In this document: positions 26,477 through 34,201 of the stretch, in pieces | How positions within the stretch are numbered: position 1 is the stretch's first letter | Layout of the letters: every line of letters begins with the position of its first letter | From: Clostridia bacterium | GTDB taxonomy: Bacteria > Bacillota > Clostridia > Christensenellales > Borkfalkiaceae | Assembly: GCA_017399185.1 (NCBI GenBank) | Contig: JAFQEA010000021.1 | Location: 1-50,266 of the forward strand | DNA length: 50,266 bases | Reading direction: 5' to 3' | Notes under the pieces: generated by a model | Seen by the model: only the letters and a program-made list of their open reading frames with translations | The model's database searches: none | Told to the model about the DNA's origin: nothing | Made by a program: the position numbers and the translations under genes

Positions 26477-27676
26477 ATGAAAATTTTAGTTATCAACGCA
26501 GGCAGTTCTTCACTTAAGTACCAACTTATCGATATGGAAACTGAAGTAGCAATCGCTAAAGGCGGCTGTGAAAGAATCGGTTTAGAAGGCTCTTTCTTAA
26601 AGCACAACGGCAAAAAGCAGGTTACTATCGAATCCCCAATGCCAAACCACGAAAGCGCAATCAAGCTCGTTTTAGACGCGCTTGTTGACAGCGAACACGG
26701 CGTAATTAGTTCTATGAGCGAAATCGACGCAGTAGGTCACAGAATCGTTCACAGCGGCGAAGACTTCGACAGATCAGTTTTATTAACTGACGAAGTTATC
26801 GAAACCTGCAGAAACAATACAGAGCTTGCACCGCTCCACCAACCTGCAAACTTAACGGGCGTTGCCGCTTGCAAGGCAGTTTTACCGGAAGGCACACCAA
26901 TGGTTGGCGTATTTGATACGGCTTTCCACTCAACCATGCCTGAACACGCATACATTTACGGTATCCCATACGAAGATTACAAGAACTACAAAATCCGTCG
27001 CTACGGCTTCCACGGCTCAAGCCACCGCTTCGTTTCAGAAGAAGCTGCTAAATACTTGGGCAAGGACCCGTCAGAGCTTAAGATTGTAACCTGCCACCTT
27101 GGTAACGGTTCTTCAATCTCTGCTGTTGACGGCGGCAAGAGCGTTGACACAAGCATGTCCTTTACACCGTTAGGCGGCGTACCAATGGGCACGAGAAGTG
27201 GTGATTTGGATCCTGCTATCGTTGAATTCTTATGCAAAAAGCACGGCTTTGACGTTTCTGAATGCGTTAACTATCTCAACAAAAAGTCAGGCGTTTCAGG
27301 CTTATCGGGCGTTTCAAGCGACTTCCGTGATTTAGGCGAAGCTGCAGAACAAGGCAACCACCGCGCCCAGCTTGCGCTTGACGTATTCACTTACACCTGC
27401 AAAAAGTACGTTGGTGCATACGCTGCTGCAATGGGCGGTATCGACTGCTTGGTATTCACCGCAGGTATCGGCGAAAACGACAATTACGTAAGGTCCCAAG
27501 TATTAAAGGGCCTTGAATTTATGGGCGTTGTTGCTGACCTTGAAAAGAACGCCGTAAGGGTTAAAGGCATTAACGATATCACGGGAGCTGGCAGCCGCGT
27601 TAAGGTTTTAGTTATCCCAACCAACGAAGAACTCGTTATCGCAAGGGACACAAAGGAAATCGTTTGCAAGGCTTAA
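26477..27676 (+). CDS. ackA: Acetate kinase
   Basis: 399 aa, typical. [19 protein letters not shown] (phosphate 1), RIVHSGEDF, the ASKHA signature [37 protein letters not shown] and FTAGIGEND are all conserved. It transfers phosphate from acetyl phosphate to ADP. It follows pta and completes the acetate branch. GGAG lies 7-8 nt before the ATG. Confidence 0.97.
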   Translation: MKILVINAGSSSLKYQLIDMETEVAIAKGGCERIGLEGSFLKHNGKKQVTIESPMPNHESAIKLVLDALVDSEHGVISSMSEIDAVGHRIVHSGEDFDRSVLLTDEVIETCRNNTELAPLHQPANLTGVAACKAVLPEGTPMVGVFDTAFHSTMPEHAYIYGIPYEDYKNYKIRRYGFHGSSHRFVSEEAAKYLGKDPSELKIVTCHLGNGSSISAVDGGKSVDTSMSFTPLGGVPMGTRSGDLDPAIVEFLCKKHGFDVSECVNYLNKKSGVSGLSGVSSDFRDLGEAAEQGNHRAQLALDVFTYTCKKYVGAYAAAMGGIDCLVFTAGIGENDNYVRSQVLKGLEFMGVVADLEKNAVRVKGINDITGAGSRVKVLVIPTNEELVIARDTKEIVCKA

Positions 27677-27758
27677 CTTGTTAAGTTAAAAAGGGCTAAA
27701 ATTTAGCGGTAAAAGGGGCAAAAATGTCTTTTTAATGCCCTATTTACTATTAAAACGA

Positions 27759-27787
27759 TTGACAAACCATTGTAAATGGTATAGAAT
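27759..27787 (+). promoter_or_regulatory. Promoter of the yceD-rpmF unit with a palindrome in its spacer
   Basis: Perfect TTGACA (27759-27764), 17-nt spacer, TAGAAT (27782-27787). The spacer is almost filled by ACCATT-GTA-AATGGT (27766-27780), a perfect inverted repeat that could bind a repressor. Confidence 0.75.
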
Positions 27788-27801
27788 ATTAAGGCTTAAT
27801 T

Positions 27802-28269
27802 ATGATTATCGATATTAGGGACTTACGCCTTAAAGGCAAAACCGAGCAAAATTTTGAGTTTTCACACCAACCGCCGATGTCCGCGCTTGACATACCGGGC
27901 AGCGCGTTTTCGGGTGATGCAAAGGTCAAATGCTTGGTGGAAATTTATAAAGACGAAGTTTTCATTTCGGGTACGGTTAGCTTTTCTTTGACAGCGCCTT
28001 GCTCACGCTGCTTGGAGCCTGCTAACTTCCATAGTACAATCGAGTTTGACGAAAGGTTTTTGCCGTCGTATAGATGTGAAGAAGCCGAAGACGACAGACT
28101 GGTTTACGACAGGGACCGTATTGATTTATCACAATTTATTGACGAGCTAATTTTAACGGATATGCCGCTTGCGCTTTTGTGTAAGGAAGACTGCCTTGGC
28201 TTATGCCACGAGTGCGGTGCAAACTTAAACATAAGTGACTGCGGTCACGATAGACGGAATAACGATTGA
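27802..28269 (+). CDS. yceD: YceD/DUF177 family protein
   Basis: 155 aa, typical. The family's central CSRCLEP motif (about residues 68-74) and the C-terminal CKEDCLGLCHECGANLN, a zinc-ribbon-like cysteine cluster, are clear. YceD proteins are nearly always encoded just before rpmF, and in plants a homologue acts in 23S rRNA processing; a role in 50S biogenesis is a family-based inference. It begins 14 nt after its promoter's -10 box. Confidence 0.9.
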   Translation: MIIDIRDLRLKGKTEQNFEFSHQPPMSALDIPGSAFSGDAKVKCLVEIYKDEVFISGTVSFSLTAPCSRCLEPANFHSTIEFDERFLPSYRCEEAEDDRLVYDRDRIDLSQFIDELILTDMPLALLCKEDCLGLCHECGANLNISDCGHDRRNND

Positions 28270-28282
28270 GAGGTAGTTTATT

Positions 28283-28468
28283 ATGGCAACACCAAAAAGC
28301 AAGATTTCTAAACAAAGAGGTAACAAGAGATTCGCAGCTAACTACAAAGCACACTCTGCTAACCTTGTAGAATGCCCACAATGTCACGAACTTAAAGCTT
28401 CACACCAAGTTTGCCCAAAATGCGGTTTCTATAAAGGCGTAGAAGTTGTTAAGAAGGACGCTGAATAA
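28283..28468 (+). CDS. rpmF: 50S ribosomal protein L32, zinc form
   Basis: 61 aa. MATPKSKISKQRGNKRFA at the N-terminus and a Cys4 ribbon, C31/C34 and C44/C47 (CPQC...CPKC). It follows yceD by 13 nt, as in most bacteria. The plsX-fab genes that often follow are absent here. Confidence 0.96.
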   Translation: MATPKSKISKQRGNKRFAANYKAHSANLVECPQCHELKASHQVCPKCGFYKGVEVVKKDAE

Positions 28469-28474
28469 GCATTT

Positions 28475-28657
28475 ATGGACGAAGTCCAAAAACAATCAGT
28501 AAACCCATCCGCCAGCCAAAATGGCAGCCGCAAAAAGGGGCTAACCCCGCAAGAAAAGGCTAAAAAATTAAAGTCCAAACGGGCGGCGGAAGAGTTTAAA
28601 AAAAGGTACTTTTCCTTTTATGATGACGTAAAAATCAGCGATAGGGAGGATTGGTAA
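28475..28657 (+). CDS. Small basic hypothetical protein
   Basis: 60 aa, not recognised. Highly charged, with LTPQEKAKKLKSKRAAEEFK in the middle and an aromatic/acidic end (RYFSFYDDVKISDREDW). It begins 6 nt after rpmF without a clear Shine-Dalgarno sequence, and its final codons overlap the GGGAGG site of the next gene. Position and codon use resemble its neighbours, so it is probably translated by coupling; it could be spurious. Confidence 0.5.
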   Translation: MDEVQKQSVNPSASQNGSRKKGLTPQEKAKKLKSKRAAEEFKKRYFSFYDDVKISDREDW

Positions 28658-28659
28658 TT

Positions 28660-28950
28660 ATGGTTAGACATATCGCTATGTTTAAGCTTAAAGACAATTC
28701 GCCCGCGTCTGTTGATTATAAAAAGTGCGTTTTATTGTTCATAAAAGGCAAGGTCTAAATGCTCAAAAACATTGAAGTCGGTGTTGATTTTTTACACTCT
28801 TCAAGGTCTTTTGACTTGGTTTTAATTACCGATTTTGCTACCCGTCAGGATAGCTTTGACTATCAGGAAGACGAGTATCATAAAACGGTTATTAAGCCGT
28901 ATATGCACGCCCTTAGAAAAAACAGCGTTGCAACAGATTACGAATATTAG
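28660..28950 (+). pseudogene. Dabb-domain (stress-responsive alpha/beta barrel) protein interrupted by an in-frame stop
   Basis: Reading from ATG 28660 (GGGAGG lies 11 nt upstream) gives MVRHIAMFKLKDNSPASVD up to GKV, then TAA at 28756-28758, then in the same frame MLKNIEVGVDFLHSSRSFDL and on to HALRKNSVATDYEY. Together the two parts (32 + 63 residues) make a complete Dabb domain of about 96 residues, with the usual IEVGVD and SFDLVLITDF segments. One base change (for example from CAA, GAA or AAA) would make this stop. An ATG follows at once and an AAGG lies 5 nt before the TAA region, so the second half could be made by reinitiation. Pseudogene, split gene or sequencing error cannot be told apart. 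Confidence 0.75.
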
Positions 28951-28977
28951 ATGCACGGTATAAACGTGCATCTTTTT
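28950..28977 (+). terminator. Intrinsic terminator of the yceD-rpmF-Dabb unit
   Basis: GATGCACG/CGTGCATC 8-bp stem, 7-nt loop, then TTTTT. It overlaps the Dabb stop region and ends only 2 nt before tRNA-Val. Confidence 0.85.
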
Positions 28978-28979
28978 AT

Positions 28980-29056
28980 GGAGGCGTAGCCCAGCTGGCT
29001 AGAGCGCCACGTTGACATCGTGGAGGTCATTGGTTCGAGCCCAACCGTCTCCACCA
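28980..29056 (+). tRNA. tRNA-Val(GAC)
   Basis: 77 nt with encoded CCA. Acceptor GGAGGCG pairs with CGTCTCC (one G-T). Anticodon stem CCACG/CGTGG with loop TTGACAT gives anticodon GAC (Val, codons GTC/GTT). T-arm TTGG-TTCGAGC-CCAA has one A-C mismatch at its outer pair. Discriminator A, then CCA. Confidence 0.95.
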
Positions 29057-29097
29057 AAAAAAGACTGCATTTTTGACACAAAATTGCAGTCTTTTTT
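29057..29097 (+). terminator. Intrinsic terminator after tRNA-Val
   Basis: GACTGCA (29063-29069) pairs with TGCAGTC (29085-29091), extended by A6/T6 flanks. Confidence 0.88.
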
Positions 29098-29101
29098 AAC
29101 T

Positions 29102-29266
29102 AAATCCGCCTGCGTCGGAATAAATCCACTCCGTGGATGAAATCACCTTGTGATGAAATCCCGCTAACGCGGGGTTAATTGAGGCGGATTTGATTTCATC
29201 TGAAGCCGTAGGCAGAAGATTTCATCCGAGTTCACTCGGATTTCATCCTGCAAAGCAGGATTTCAT
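29102..29266. repeat. Array of small hairpins joined by GATGAAATC / GATTTCATC
   Basis: Five different short palindromes (ATCCAC/GTGGAT, ATCAC/GTGAT, CCCGC/GCGGG, TCCGAG/CTCGGA, TCCTGC/GCAGGA) are separated by the same linker GATGAAATC (left half) or its complement GATTTCATC (right half). AAATCCGCCT (29102-29111) and AGGCGGATTT (29182-29191) form an outer inverted repeat. It lies just after tRNA-Val. It is neither a CRISPR array nor a gene. Confidence 0.85.
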
Positions 29267-29448
29267 TAAATTTGTATGGCTTGCCGGGATAGTTTTGCCC
29301 TGCAAGCCTTTTCATTTTTAGCAGTAAAATACAAATCCGTGCAAGCAAGGCTTGCCTTAATCTATCAATTAAAAAGGCGGGTTTTTTTAATGAATAATGA
29401 CCCGCGCGCGGACAATATAATAAAAACAATTTATTACTAAAGTAAGCC
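29267..29448. repeat. Repeat remnants before the LuxR gene
   Basis: No gene. Fragments of the GCTTGCGGGCAAGC-type family (near 29278-29310 and 29333-29358) and a GCGGG/CCCGC hairpin around 29378-29405. The minus-strand ORF over 29232-29429 is built of repeats. Confidence 0.6.
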
Positions 29449-29477
29449 TTGATTTTTTTTAAGAGTTGTGCTACAAT
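29449..29477 (+). promoter_or_regulatory. Promoter of the 7TM-LuxR gene
   Basis: TTGATT (29449-29454), 17-nt spacer, TACAAT (29472-29477). The long in-frame TTG at 29449 is the -35 box and not a start codon. Confidence 0.75.
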
Positions 29478-29511
29478 AATAAATCATAAGACGACAAAAA
29501 GGGGGCGCGAA

Positions 29512-30462
29512 ATGGCAATTGCGTACGGTTTAATATTTGCATTATCGCTTATTATGCCGATTTTGTATTTCGTATATATCCGCAAAAAGCAAGACGAGCC
29601 TTGGCTGCTTGTGTTGTTCATTTGCGTATCCGTCGTAACGCTTGGCTATTTTTTACTATCCCTTTCAAGAACGGTGGAATTTGCATTGTGGGCAAACAAG
29701 ATAACCTATTTAGGGCAGGTTGTCGTGCCGATGTCAATGTTTATAATAATTTCAAAGCTATGCGGATACACCTATAAAAAGTGGGTTTTGGGCGTATTTA
29801 TAGGCCTAGCGGTCATTATGTACGCAATAGTTTTCACAACGGGCTGGCTTGATTGGTATTATAAAAGCGCCACGCTTGAATTTGAAAACGGCACGGCGTA
29901 CCTTGTCAAGGAATACGGCATTTTGCACCCTGTGAACCTTGTTTACGTTCTTATTTACTTTGTGTCAATGCTTGTTGTTTGCATAGGTTCGCTAATAAAA
30001 AAGAAGGACGCGTCCCAAAAGCTTGCGGGGTTTATGCTTGCAATCGTTTTAGGCAACGTCGGTATGTGGATTATTGGAAAGTTAGTTAATACGAATTTTG
30101 AACTTCTTTCAGTTTCTTATCTGATGAGCGTTCTTGCATACTTTTTTGTGTATCTGTTGCTTCAGGACTATATCCGCAAGGTTGACGTGCCTGCCCAAAG
30201 CAAAGAAAAAACAAGGGTTATCGTTTTAGATTCAATCCCCAAGGCAGAAAGGTTAGAAAGGGTATTAAAGCTTCTGCCCGCGGATAAAAGCCTTACGGCG
30301 CGCCAAATGGAAATGCTTGACGGGCTTTTGGACGGCAAAAGCCAAAAGGAAATCGCTGCAGATTTACATATCTCTGAAAGCACGGTTAAATGGCATTTTG
30401 GCATACTTTATACAACCTTGAACGTAAGCGGCAAGGACGAAATTTTATCACTTTTTAAGTAA
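29512..30462 (+). CDS. Membrane-bound LuxR-family regulator with 7TM sensor domain
   Basis: 316 aa from ATG 29512, which follows AAAAAGGGGGCG. Seven hydrophobic helices (roughly 4-22, 30-50, 64-83, 90-110, 140-162, 170-190, 198-217) resemble the N-terminal 7TM region of some histidine kinases (HisKA_7TM), followed by a linker and a C-terminal GerE/LuxR HTH (about 257-316: LTARQMEMLDGLLDGKSQKE, then ISESTVKWHFGILYTTLNVS). There is no kinase or receiver domain, so it would act as a one-component membrane sensor that binds DNA at the membrane. It lies directly upstream of the surface-protein operon on the same strand, with its own promoter and terminator. The signal and targets are unknown. Confidence 0.85.
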   Translation: MAIAYGLIFALSLIMPILYFVYIRKKQDEPWLLVLFICVSVVTLGYFLLSLSRTVEFALWANKITYLGQVVVPMSMFIIISKLCGYTYKKWVLGVFIGLAVIMYAIVFTTGWLDWYYKSATLEFENGTAYLVKEYGILHPVNLVYVLIYFVSMLVVCIGSLIKKKDASQKLAGFMLAIVLGNVGMWIIGKLVNTNFELLSVSYLMSVLAYFFVYLLLQDYIRKVDVPAQSKEKTRVIVLDSIPKAERLERVLKLLPADKSLTARQMEMLDGLLDGKSQKEIAADLHISESTVKWHFGILYTTLNVSGKDEILSLFK

Positions 30463-30475
30463 AACTTAATATTTA

Positions 30476-30507
30476 ACGGTAGCAATAACTGCTACCGTCT
30501 TTTTTTG
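30476..30507 (+). terminator. Intrinsic terminator after the 7TM-LuxR gene
   Basis: ACGGTAGCA/TGCTACCGT 9-bp stem, 5-nt loop, then C and seven or more T. Confidence 0.92.
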
Positions 30508-30554
30508 TCTTTTTTTGTCGATTTTTACCAAAAAACGCGCAAAAAACTAAAAAA

Positions 30555-30622
30555 CCTATACCCAACCTATACTAAAACTATACCCGACGGGTAGGCGCAA
30601 ATACTAACGTATTTGCTATAAT
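30555..30622 (+). promoter_or_regulatory. Activator-type promoter region of the surface-protein operon
   Basis: Three direct repeats with exact 11-bp period carry CTATAC at 30556, 30567 and 30578 (units 30555-30565, 30566-30576, 30577-30587). Then comes a perfect palindrome CAAATAC-TAAC-GTATTTG (30598-30615), and one base later a perfect TATAAT (30617-30622). No -35 hexamer stands at 17 bp. If transcription starts near 30629 the repeats cover about -74 to -42, the usual site for an activator. Confidence 0.75.
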
Positions 30623-30671
30623 TAAAGCACCTAAAAGGTTTTAGGTGAATAACAATAAGGGGGGAACGTAT

Positions 30672-31109
30672 GTGGTAGCAAAACGATTGCAGTTTAGCGA
30701 GATTGAAGTACCAATCGTTAAAGGGCACGCAAAGGTCACCGACAAGGACGCAACAACCGAATACCTTTTTATCAATGCGCCAAAGGATATTTACACGGTC
30801 TATTTTGACAGTGCAATGCCAATCTTTGGTAAAAGCCTTTTTGACGGATGCGTTGAAAGCAGCTGTCTTGAGCTGAATATGCAAGACAGAAAAATTTGCT
30901 TTTATTGCCCTACGCGGACGAAAGGCCGAAAAGACGCCCTGTGGTATTTTAATATCGTGTTTGCAGGTGAAAACGGTGAGTCATTATACTTACCGGGGCA
31001 AATCTTGGTAAACTCTGACGAAGTTTACCGCAAAACAGTCGGCGGAAAATTACCCTTCGTCGAAGTCCTTGAAAAAATAAAATTAAAAAGCACGGCTAAA
31101 ACCGTGTAA
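30672..31109 (+). CDS. Cytosolic protein of unknown function, first gene of the surface operon
   Basis: 145 aa from GTG 30672, 6-7 nt after AAGGGGGGAA; an earlier in-frame GTG (30645) lacks a ribosome binding site. No signal peptide or membrane helix. The composition is mixed alpha/beta; notable pieces are FINAPKDIYTVYFDSAMPIF, SSCLELNMQDRKICFYCPTR and ALWYFNIVFAGENGESLYLP. I do not recognise the family. It is 14 nt from the first surface-protein gene, so the two are co-transcribed; a regulatory or assembly role is only a guess from position. Confidence 0.75.
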   Translation: MVAKRLQFSEIEVPIVKGHAKVTDKDATTEYLFINAPKDIYTVYFDSAMPIFGKSLFDGCVESSCLELNMQDRKICFYCPTRTKGRKDALWYFNIVFAGENGESLYLPGQILVNSDEVYRKTVGGKLPFVEVLEKIKLKSTAKTV

Positions 31110-31123
31110 AAGGAGATAACAAA

Positions 31124-34120
31124 ATGAAAGCAAAATTTAAGTCTAAACTCTTGGGAGTTCTGCTCGTACTCGTAATGGTGCTTGCACTTGTTCCCGTGAG
31201 CGCCTTGACCGCATTTGCAGTCACCCCGACTGATGCGGTGAGCGAGGTTGAGTTGACACTTCCCGAACCGCGCGCGGGCGAAACCGTAAACCTTAGTATT
31301 TCTTCTGTTGAAGCCAAGCACCATATGACCTATAAGGTAGTAGGGCTTCGTTGGTACAAACAGGGCGACGACAGACAGATGGGCGTTGAGAGTGGTGCAG
31401 ACACATACTTCATCGGTGGTCAGTCCTATACCGTAGAGGTCGATCTCGAGGTAAAGAGCGGTAACAGCGGTTGGAATTTTGAATATACCGGCGTTGATAC
31501 AAATTATAGCGGCATTCACGCTACTGTGAACGGCAAAAACGCAACGGTAAAATATCCCCCCTTGAATTCTGATAAGCACAAAACTATTACCGTAGCTTAT
31601 ACATTCAGTTATATTGCTGACGGTATCATAAACTATCCCAACATTACGATCCCCACGCCGATTGCAGGCAACCTTCCTCCCGAAAAGGAAGATTTAAAGG
31701 TAGGCTATCCCCGTGCGACTTGGCTCCCCTCCACAGATTACCTTTGGTACGTTTACGAAAACGATGCTTGGAGAAAGATGGAGCAAAATGAGCATTATGC
31801 TGCAGGTGCGCGCTACAAGGTAGAACTTGCGATCCAGACGTATAAAGGCTTCCGTTTTAATATTGAAAATGCCGACGATTACAGAAACGACGGCGGTAAG
31901 CAGATTTGGGGTTATATTAATGGTGACAAGCGTACTATGGCACTCAAGGCACTTGGCGCAGGACAGTACGACGACGAGATCGTATTCGTAACTTATGAAT
32001 TTACTTCCTGTGAGGCGCAGTACGTAGACAGCGTTTCCTTCAGCGGAATTATCGCCCCCTCGGCAACACAGCATCCCCAGTACAATCCTCCTGCAATGAC
32101 AGGCAATTACACATTGTTTGACGATGAAGAATTTACCGGAGGCGCACAGTTTAACTTTGTAAACGGTATTCAGTGGACGTCTGCAAACGGACTTTTGGAT
32201 GCCAACTCGGTATTTGAGATGGGTGGCGTTTATTCGATGACCTTCTTCATTAAGACATTTGATACGCACCGTTTCACCGATTGGGTAGATGGAAACGCCA
32301 ACATAGGCTACGTTGACGTCATGGTTTTGCCCGACGATCCCACTATCGCAATGGTCACCGTCAACTTTGCTCCATGCGACGGCGGTGTTTTAAGCGAGGT
32401 CAATATCAGCGGTATTAAGAATCCCGTACACGGCGAAGCTCCCGATTATGATTTTACATATGGAGAGGGATACGATCTCGGCACTTCTGCTGATGCGATA
32501 GTTTGGTATGACCTTACCGCAAACAAAAAGCTTCTCGCTACCGATACCTTTGTTTACGGTCATGAATATGAGCTTCGCATCATTCTCCGCTCCGAAAAGC
32601 AGATCCTTGGCGCAAGCAACGGTAAGTTTGAGTTTGCTTCTCACGATGCTCTCACAGTAAAGGCAAACGGTATTGCTGCTACCAAGATTGAACGATATAA
32701 CGGCAACTCCGAGGCGAACTGGGTGCTTGCAGCCATTCCATTTGAGTGTGAAAAGCACACCATTGAGCAACTTGTGATCACGGTGGATAATCCCGTTGAG
32801 GGGATGCATCCCGCAAAACAGGTTGAAAAGGGTGACGATACCTACAATATTGCGGGATTTACATTCGTCGATTGCGATACGGATATGGTCTTGAACGCTG
32901 AAGGCGTGTTTGCCGGTGGAAAGTCTTACCGATTCATTCTTGCAGTTACTCCCAAAGAGGGATTCAAATTTGAAAACGGTATCACAGCAGCAAGGGTAAA
33001 CGGTCAGGATGCAGGCGTTCTGTTTGCAAACGAGGACAATGTTTTGATCGTTATTAACCTTCTTTCCGAAGAATTGCCTTATTACACTATTAGCTTTAGT
33101 TCCGGAGAAGGCATGGGAACGATGAGCTCCTTGATGGTAAAGGGAGGACTTATCACCTTGCCGGAATGTGAATTTACGCCCCCTGACGAAAAAACGTTCG
33201 CCGGCTGGTCGACCGACGATGGAATGACTCTTCTTACAGGAGAATATAACGTGACCGAAAGCGTAGACTTTAAAGCTATTTACGTTGAGGCAGGCGAGCA
33301 TAAACACGTTTATTCCGATGGATACGATTACAGTGACGGCACGTTCCATTATAAGAGCTGTATAGATATAGAAAATTGCAATGACCCCAACGGCTCAATA
33401 ATTTCTAGCATGCATGACTACGGCAACAACACCAACTGTGACGATACTTGTACGATTTGCGGTTACGTAAGAACCCAAGGTCTTGGTGGCGAGCCTCTCC
33501 ACTTCTACGAGCATGAATGCTCTGAAGTCTGCCCCAACTGCGGACTTGAAAGAGAAGCAGCGCCTCATACGCCCGGAGCCGAGGCAACCTGCACTGAAGC
33601 ACAGAAGTGTACCGTATGTCAAAAGGTGCTTGAAGAAGCAAAGGGGCATACACCCGGAGCAGAAGCAAATTGCGGACATGATCAGACTTGTACGGTTTGC
33701 GGCACTGTTTTGGTAGAAGCAAACGGTGAACACACTCCAGGTGCAGAAGCAACTTGCACTGAAGCGCAGAAGTGTACCGTTTGCGGTGAGGAGCTTAAGC
33801 CAGCAAACGGACATTTTGCCGGCGTTGAGTGGATCACCGATGAGAACGGTCATCACAAGCTCTGTGCTTGCGGTGAGAAGGTAGATGCAGGCGCACACGT
33901 TGATGAGAATGATGACAAGATCTGTGACATTTGCGGATACGAAGCAAAGGGCGGCTTTACCGAAGACGGACAAGCCAAGAACGGTCTCGGTGCAGGAGCG
34001 ATTATTGCAATAGTAATCGGCTCTGTGCTGGTAGTCGGAATCGGCGGCTTTGCAATCTTCTGGTTCGCTATCAAGAAAAAGAGCTTCTCTGATCTCAAGA
34101 CAGTTTTTAAAAAGAAATAA
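31124..34120 (+). CDS. Large modular surface protein 1 with C-terminal membrane anchor
   Basis: 998 aa. Signal peptide 1-32 (hydrophobic LLGVLLVLVMVLALVPVSAL, then TAFA). It has about five beta-rich modules of 110-130 residues with a repeating pattern (P-x-x-G near the start, a WY/W-Y pair, F-x-x-G-x-Y, and a closing VNG). One InlB/Listeria-Bacteroides-type B-repeat follows (about 655-730, YYTISFSSGEGMGTMSSLMV). Then comes a Cys-rich part with three HTPGAEA(T/N)C-x5-CTVC units and a final HxxC-x-C...H-x-D...CDICGY module, a Gly-rich helix and the tail KKKSFSDLKTVF. No LPXTG is present. The function is unknown; adhesion or glycan binding is inferred from the architecture. AAAGGAG precedes the ATG. 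Confidence 0.8.
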   Translation: MKAKFKSKLLGVLLVLVMVLALVPVSALTAFAVTPTDAVSEVELTLPEPRAGETVNLSISSVEAKHHMTYKVVGLRWYKQGDDRQMGVESGADTYFIGGQSYTVEVDLEVKSGNSGWNFEYTGVDTNYSGIHATVNGKNATVKYPPLNSDKHKTITVAYTFSYIADGIINYPNITIPTPIAGNLPPEKEDLKVGYPRATWLPSTDYLWYVYENDAWRKMEQNEHYAAGARYKVELAIQTYKGFRFNIENADDYRNDGGKQIWGYINGDKRTMALKALGAGQYDDEIVFVTYEFTSCEAQYVDSVSFSGIIAPSATQHPQYNPPAMTGNYTLFDDEEFTGGAQFNFVNGIQWTSANGLLDANSVFEMGGVYSMTFFIKTFDTHRFTDWVDGNANIGYVDVMVLPDDPTIAMVTVNFAPCDGGVLSEVNISGIKNPVHGEAPDYDFTYGEGYDLGTSADAIVWYDLTANKKLLATDTFVYGHEYELRIILRSEKQILGASNGKFEFASHDALTVKANGIAATKIERYNGNSEANWVLAAIPFECEKHTIEQLVITVDNPVEGMHPAKQVEKGDDTYNIAGFTFVDCDTDMVLNAEGVFAGGKSYRFILAVTPKEGFKFENGITAARVNGQDAGVLFANEDNVLIVINLLSEELPYYTISFSSGEGMGTMSSLMVKGGLITLPECEFTPPDEKTFAGWSTDDGMTLLTGEYNVTESVDFKAIYVEAGEHKHVYSDGYDYSDGTFHYKSCIDIENCNDPNGSIISSMHDYGNNTNCDDTCTICGYVRTQGLGGEPLHFYEHECSEVCPNCGLEREAAPHTPGAEATCTEAQKCTVCQKVLEEAKGHTPGAEANCGHDQTCTVCGTVLVEANGEHTPGAEATCTEAQKCTVCGEELKPANGHFAGVEWITDENGHHKLCACGEKVDAGAHVDENDDKICDICGYEAKGGFTEDGQAKNGLGAGAIIAIVIGSVLVVGIGGFAIFWFAIKKKSFSDLKTVFKKK

Positions 34121-34156
34121 CTATATCAAATAAAGGGCTTTAAGCCTTGACGCATG

Positions 34157-34190
34157 GGTTGGGGCTTACCCCCAACCTATGTTGTTTTTA
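34157..34190 (+). terminator. Possible partial terminator inside the surface operon
   Basis: GGTTGGGG (34157-34164) pairs with CCCCAACC (34170-34177) over a 5-nt loop, followed by TATGTTGTTTTT. The T-run is interrupted, so it may only reduce read-through to the later genes. Confidence 0.55.
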
Positions 34191-34201
34191 GGGAGAATAC
34201 T

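Noticed and set aside
28756-28758. TAA as a reassigned or read-through codon
   Set aside because: TAA ends most genes here, including ribosomal ones, and no recoding signal is visible; a nonsense mutation, split gene or read error is simpler.
29102-29266. Possible CRISPR array
   Set aside because: Linkers are only 9 nt, the units between them are palindromes of 13-16 nt, orientation flips halfway, and no cas gene is near.
29449-29511. Extended N-terminus of the 7TM-LuxR protein from TTG 29449
   Set aside because: The region is a good promoter (TTGATT-17-TACAAT), and a strong ribosome binding site precedes ATG 29512.
32390-33349. 319-aa minus-strand frame, and similar frames over 31694-32269, 33395-33973 and 36632-37684
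   Set aside because: All are antisense shadows of surface genes 1 and 3, without ribosome binding sites or recognisable motifs.
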